Shown here: piece after piece, positions 62,701 to 64,000 of the stretch
Position numbering within the stretch: position 1 is the first letter of the stretch
Layout of the letters: every line of letters starts with the position of its first letter
From: JAHBNG01 sp039028975
Lineage (GTDB): Bacteria; Chloroflexota; Anaerolineae; Caldilineales; Caldilineaceae
DNA: 64,000 bases
Direction of reading: 5' to 3'
NCBI GenBank assembly: GCA_039028975.1
Contig: JBCCHB010000030.1
Location: forward strand, 56,468-120,467
Made by a program: the position numbers and the translations under genes
Notes under the pieces: generated by a model
Told to the model about the DNA's origin: nothing
The model's database searches: none
The model's input: the letters and a program-made list of their open reading frames with translations, nothing else

Positions 62701-64000
62701 AACGACCGCATCACCTTGGGAGCTATGGACGTTGCGGGATTTTCTTCGTTGGGTAATCTGAACTGGATCCCGCCAGCATTCTCTAGCGATTCGTCAAGCC
62801 TAATTTATGGTTACTCAAATGCTGAGTCCTTTGCCTTTGTCGGTGGACTAGACCGACTCCAGTTCTTTGATGACGTGCTCTCAACGACCGAAATCGACGA
62901 CCTCTACCGCAACGGCAATCGGGTGATCGACTTCACCTTCGATGATCCACCGGGTGCCACTACCTTTACCGACACGTCAGGCAACGAGCTGGACGGTACA
63001 TGTTCAACGGCCTGCCCCGAAAGCGGCTTGCCTGGACTCTCTAACCAAGCCGTCTACTTCGACAACTCAATCATCGCAGTGCCTGCCACCTCGGATACGT
63101 TAGGGCTTATCAATACCAGCTACACAGTGATGGCCTGGTTGAAGGGAGGTGACTATAGCGGTTCTGGTCGTTACTCTACCTTGCTCGGTACGGTCATCGG
63201 CGTGGTGCATGACGAGACGACTGATGATGGCTATCTGGCGCTTGGCAACTTTGCCTCAAATCAAGCCTTGGTCGTGGATACGCCACTCGATACCGAAGAA
63301 TGGCACCATGTAGCTTGGCGCCTGGAGTATGACAATACAACGCCCGCCAATTCGACAAGAACCATCTTTGTCGACGGCGTCCAGGTTGCCCAGGACAATG
63401 GCGAAGCAGACGTTCTCTCCTTCTTCACGGCCTTACCCATCGGTCTACTCTACAAAGGCTGGCTCGATGAACTGTTGATTGTAAGAAACGCGCTCAGCGT
63501 AGACGAAATCCAATCCTACATGAACGAAGCCCCCAACCTCAGCCTGCACTTAGATGAGGATTTGGATACGACGTCGTTCCTGGACGAATCTCAGAATCAG
63601 AACAGCGCGACCTGTTCTGGCGACAGTTGTCCTGCAGCTGGGGCTGATGGCTGGATGCGTGAGGCACCGGTCTTCGACGGCGGTGATCTATTGACCGTGG
63701 CCGCCAATAGCGCGCTCAACGTGACCGACTTCAGCATCAATCTCTGGGTCAAGCCCACCAACGAGAAGAATCTGGAGCAGTACCTGATTCGCAAGTCCAA
63801 CGGCAGCGGCTACAACAGTAACTACTCGCTGAGCATTGAGCCGAATTCGCTAAAGGTCGGTTTTGACATTCAGAGCAGTTGTGCCAATGCCAACAGCGGC
63901 TTCAAGAGCATCAGCAGCAATGGCGAACTGCTGGAGAACCAGTGGAACAGCATCACCGCCACCTATGACAACGACGAGAACGAAATGCTGCTCTACATCA
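56779..64000 (+). CDS. Giant LamG/thrombospondin-type-3 surface protein, paralogue C (partial)
   Basis: The reading frame is open from ATG 56779 (AAGGAG at 56766-56771) to the window edge, giving at least 2407 residues. The order copies A and B: signal/transmembrane segment (about 14-34), LolA/LppX-like region with DVGSYSYRST, two hydrophobic helices (about 323-364), calcium-binding Asp repeats (about 451-571 and 1519-1661), a hydrophobic helix cluster (about 1168-1304), then LamG domains starting near 1771, 2056 and 2254, the last cut by the window end. Similarity to A and B is clear in blocks (DPSNPDSNGDG, TYYEDFYLTGL) but more distant than A to B. No SARP-type array was found upstream. Adhesion is inferred. 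Confidence 0.88.
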   Translation, partial: MNRSQQGRAVRLYVSLAALGLLLLFLWPSFVAAVPLTAKHELQRSWRYASDVGSYSYRSTMVRTKHPTLSLENVGRTAKVERASAQGSVDNPDETIQLTLWSVGIEQDGVDIKLEEGQSYARRSGGDEWTAIDQPATDFAPGGDPLGFLLAAENIQQLPDSARPAAEDGLQSIVYSSGGAETGYRFDIDGVKYADHMRLQMQQSMREQGELPASITLGPIAQYVNMEATGEIWLDKSGLPVKQIITMKFAPERGAQHWTEQQIITGFSSWDTAIAAHHLYVLVPRLLEEPSLLISDPLSLLPNPQYALFSIDERDVQEAGMMLSLLLLSAALLTLIIAQRRSPRFYAVLSLTIIVAMVVTPLLNMGQVSAYYARQETRQAEQQQQIEEQEQLEELKNQQMGGNFNPHRNPLTAQDVDPNAIAMASNAPTHRITLPATVQSTLPTPARALNCTLAEGSDCDGDGLTDDVELYELGTDPEDVDTDDDNISDKTEVEGFTQNGTDWYLDPSNPDSNGDGTLDGVACPELVDVVQGVLGTPTGSTCLNTDSDDVPDVFDFDDDADGVPDFSDSSRLTVAGPYNDTTEAFNFNIDLNQNGEPIFVDFEIRPTTPDHLYYTRNVLDWPDNDTKGQWTKNTSTTLADLGEDVTDDGDMILNPLLEIEITYDANNPTAGLPVDAGFSASAATIPDYSDLTWIDTEELDQWSIALNEGSTSDKLLLWIPLNVVAERIGDTPVGWSGRMQYVPQLSQTVLGNDQRIRMIWMIQGVKDTCSPPEDADYETYCADSANWTSTIDIMQTYYEDFYLTGLTVREDHGAKLHVIAEPSTAGNANYEDYLWHLADQLQDTFVRGEQNSDGSRFDVDDIPTYAANWGLTGLDYTTSTLADHSEFAQLAEDNLSILNRVFSSASVGDRTTLMTAGEEVARVATLNDDATTIDNSSVSVDLTSVDKATGTVVRFSPFVYEGASVWTDDTLENYQNVLAVDLANVFSNSELDTLISPSGETISDYDLVQDGAISLAQGFYLAVYVGIGATVELNDVSSNSDTVPDSGLVLSGEPVTNIVQHMLQEAQAFYAENSVVAALAGASDSYAANALSAAFATSQLAFLEALGAARQGDVTTSLTLALQELGDYYKVSDIDTTKFTDYASLSQQIHISGATSISDSYGQGWSIAYYAAKVLYNLYYVKWGLSFALGTAATIAKSASIFTKLWNSAKFWAVVGFIFQVGVALIIFLTGDYDNQLEYNAAAVQFAFTVIVAFILALITLIPVVGFLIVAVIALIDALVALICAAVGVEPGSAVDTWVCNGITGAVIRALSLLFSDQLVTVDLDKDDRLQVSFFTPEIDPSSGTDGYVQGNKLDISARVTNTLSLNEPKVGENLIILTSFSNSRLREIMRESTFSYHLQANKIDHSDDLDLGDASRWSNNNDQMVFDVTGEGEFNNAGINKSTDLYLTESFNVAGLDCGGFIGASEATCNVYDVRDVAHSFIGGQFALDIFPKDLDGFYSLATVGNNGGYRLSWDGGFPTLADADGDGLRSKAQGGNDPDDSDPDFDDDGLNDFWELDNGFDPTLVDSDIDGLNDYWEAFYNTSPYLADTDNDGLIDGDEFFHSNARSALIDDTSTWSGGWLFTYDFNGDTALKTRVSASPIDADTDGDNVTDRLEFVYGYNPKVPQELNILSLIAATDSIVAPSASVAYTATVKNELNSRTARGLLEAEFPVDITQEVQTFVLAQLEETTLNGSVTAPDLSSTTEVSVTIRAGAILEDPMAEDTDANLVAQYQFNENEPDTQCTGGFNNCSGASYDFADSSGNDIDAVCEKDFNGSYGVDCPVANGAFLEFLGVYNSSNSANYWTPVARIEADNAFVLDSFTIEAWVKPDGSQSHRQHILNKYGDITIGINRNSLQPFVEIQHSDCSDGDYDGLFSIDETITEQIGSTINLNQGQWNQIVVTYDDNTDRLTVYINGESGGAITTTSCMSSGLNDRITLGAMDVAGFSSLGNLNWIPPAFSSDSSSLIYGYSNAESFAFVGGLDRLQFFDDVLSTTEIDDLYRNGNRVIDFTFDDPPGATTFTDTSGNELDGTCSTACPESGLPGLSNQAVYFDNSIIAVPATSDTLGLINTSYTVMAWLKGGDYSGSGRYSTLLGTVIGVVHDETTDDGYLALGNFASNQALVVDTPLDTEEWHHVAWRLEYDNTTPANSTRTIFVDGVQVAQDNGEADVLSFFTALPIGLLYKGWLDELLIVRNALSVDEIQSYMNEAPNLSLHLDEDLDTTSFLDESQNQNSATCSGDSCPAAGADGWMREAPVFDGGDLLTVAANSALNVTDFSINLWVKPTNEKNLEQYLIRKSNGSGYNSNYSLSIEPNSLKVGFDIQSSCANANSGFKSISSNGELLENQWNSITATYDNDENEMLLYI

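Overview
The window looks like a chromosomal accessory region of a Chloroflexota bacterium (Anaerolineae or Caldilinea-like). This is an inference from gene content: giant LamG/thrombospondin-type-3 surface proteins, a SARP-type regulator fused to NB-ARC and WD40 domains, a GT87 membrane glycosyltransferase, many palindromic intergenic repeats, and secreted proteins ending in a short hydrophobic-Leu-Pro-hydrophobic tail. No rRNA, tRNA or CRISPR array was seen.

Layout. (1) 210-12806 encodes a 4198-residue surface protein (paralogue A). (2) 13073-13476 holds a minus-strand wreck of the WD40 regulator, back to back with a promoter array and a 67-residue protein. (3) 14184-17944 carries an alpha-carbonic anhydrase lipoprotein, a methyltransferase and a GT87-like membrane protein. 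(4) 18355-21618 is a secreted RCC1/cadherin-like/RTX chimera, convergent with the 1430-residue SARP-NB-ARC-WD40 regulator (22007-26299, minus). (5) The regulator is divergent from giant paralogue B (26783-39142). (6) 39791-41993 holds a small exported protein, then an overlapping pair of a cNMP-binding/HAMP protein and a ParA/MinD ATPase. (7) 42251-47771 holds a plant-type LRR protein and a metzincin-like exported protein. (8) 47961-49648 is a compact operon of a winged-helix protein, a PrsW-like membrane protease and a zinc-binding miniprotein. (9) 49660-50032 is the relic of a group II intron without reverse transcriptase. (10) 50521-53846 is a tightly coupled operon of an unknown membrane protein and two flavoproteins. 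(11) 54065-56190 is a second copy of the carbonic anhydrase-methyltransferase pair, followed by giant paralogue C (56779 to beyond the window end).

The most striking signal is regulatory. Seven intergenic sites share one architecture: octamers repeated in 11- and 22-bp steps, with the last one 17-18 bp before a -10 hexamer and no good -35. This is the geometry known for SARP activators. Three sites of one class have exactly the same spacing; one lies between the intact regulator and giant B, and another lies next to the regulator's remnant. A second class (TGGATGCG-like octamers) precedes a second carbonic anhydrase and the small exported protein. I infer a SARP-controlled cell-surface regulon. 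A second recurring signal is a C-terminal Leu-Pro tail on six exported proteins of unrelated architecture, a candidate sorting or anchoring tag.
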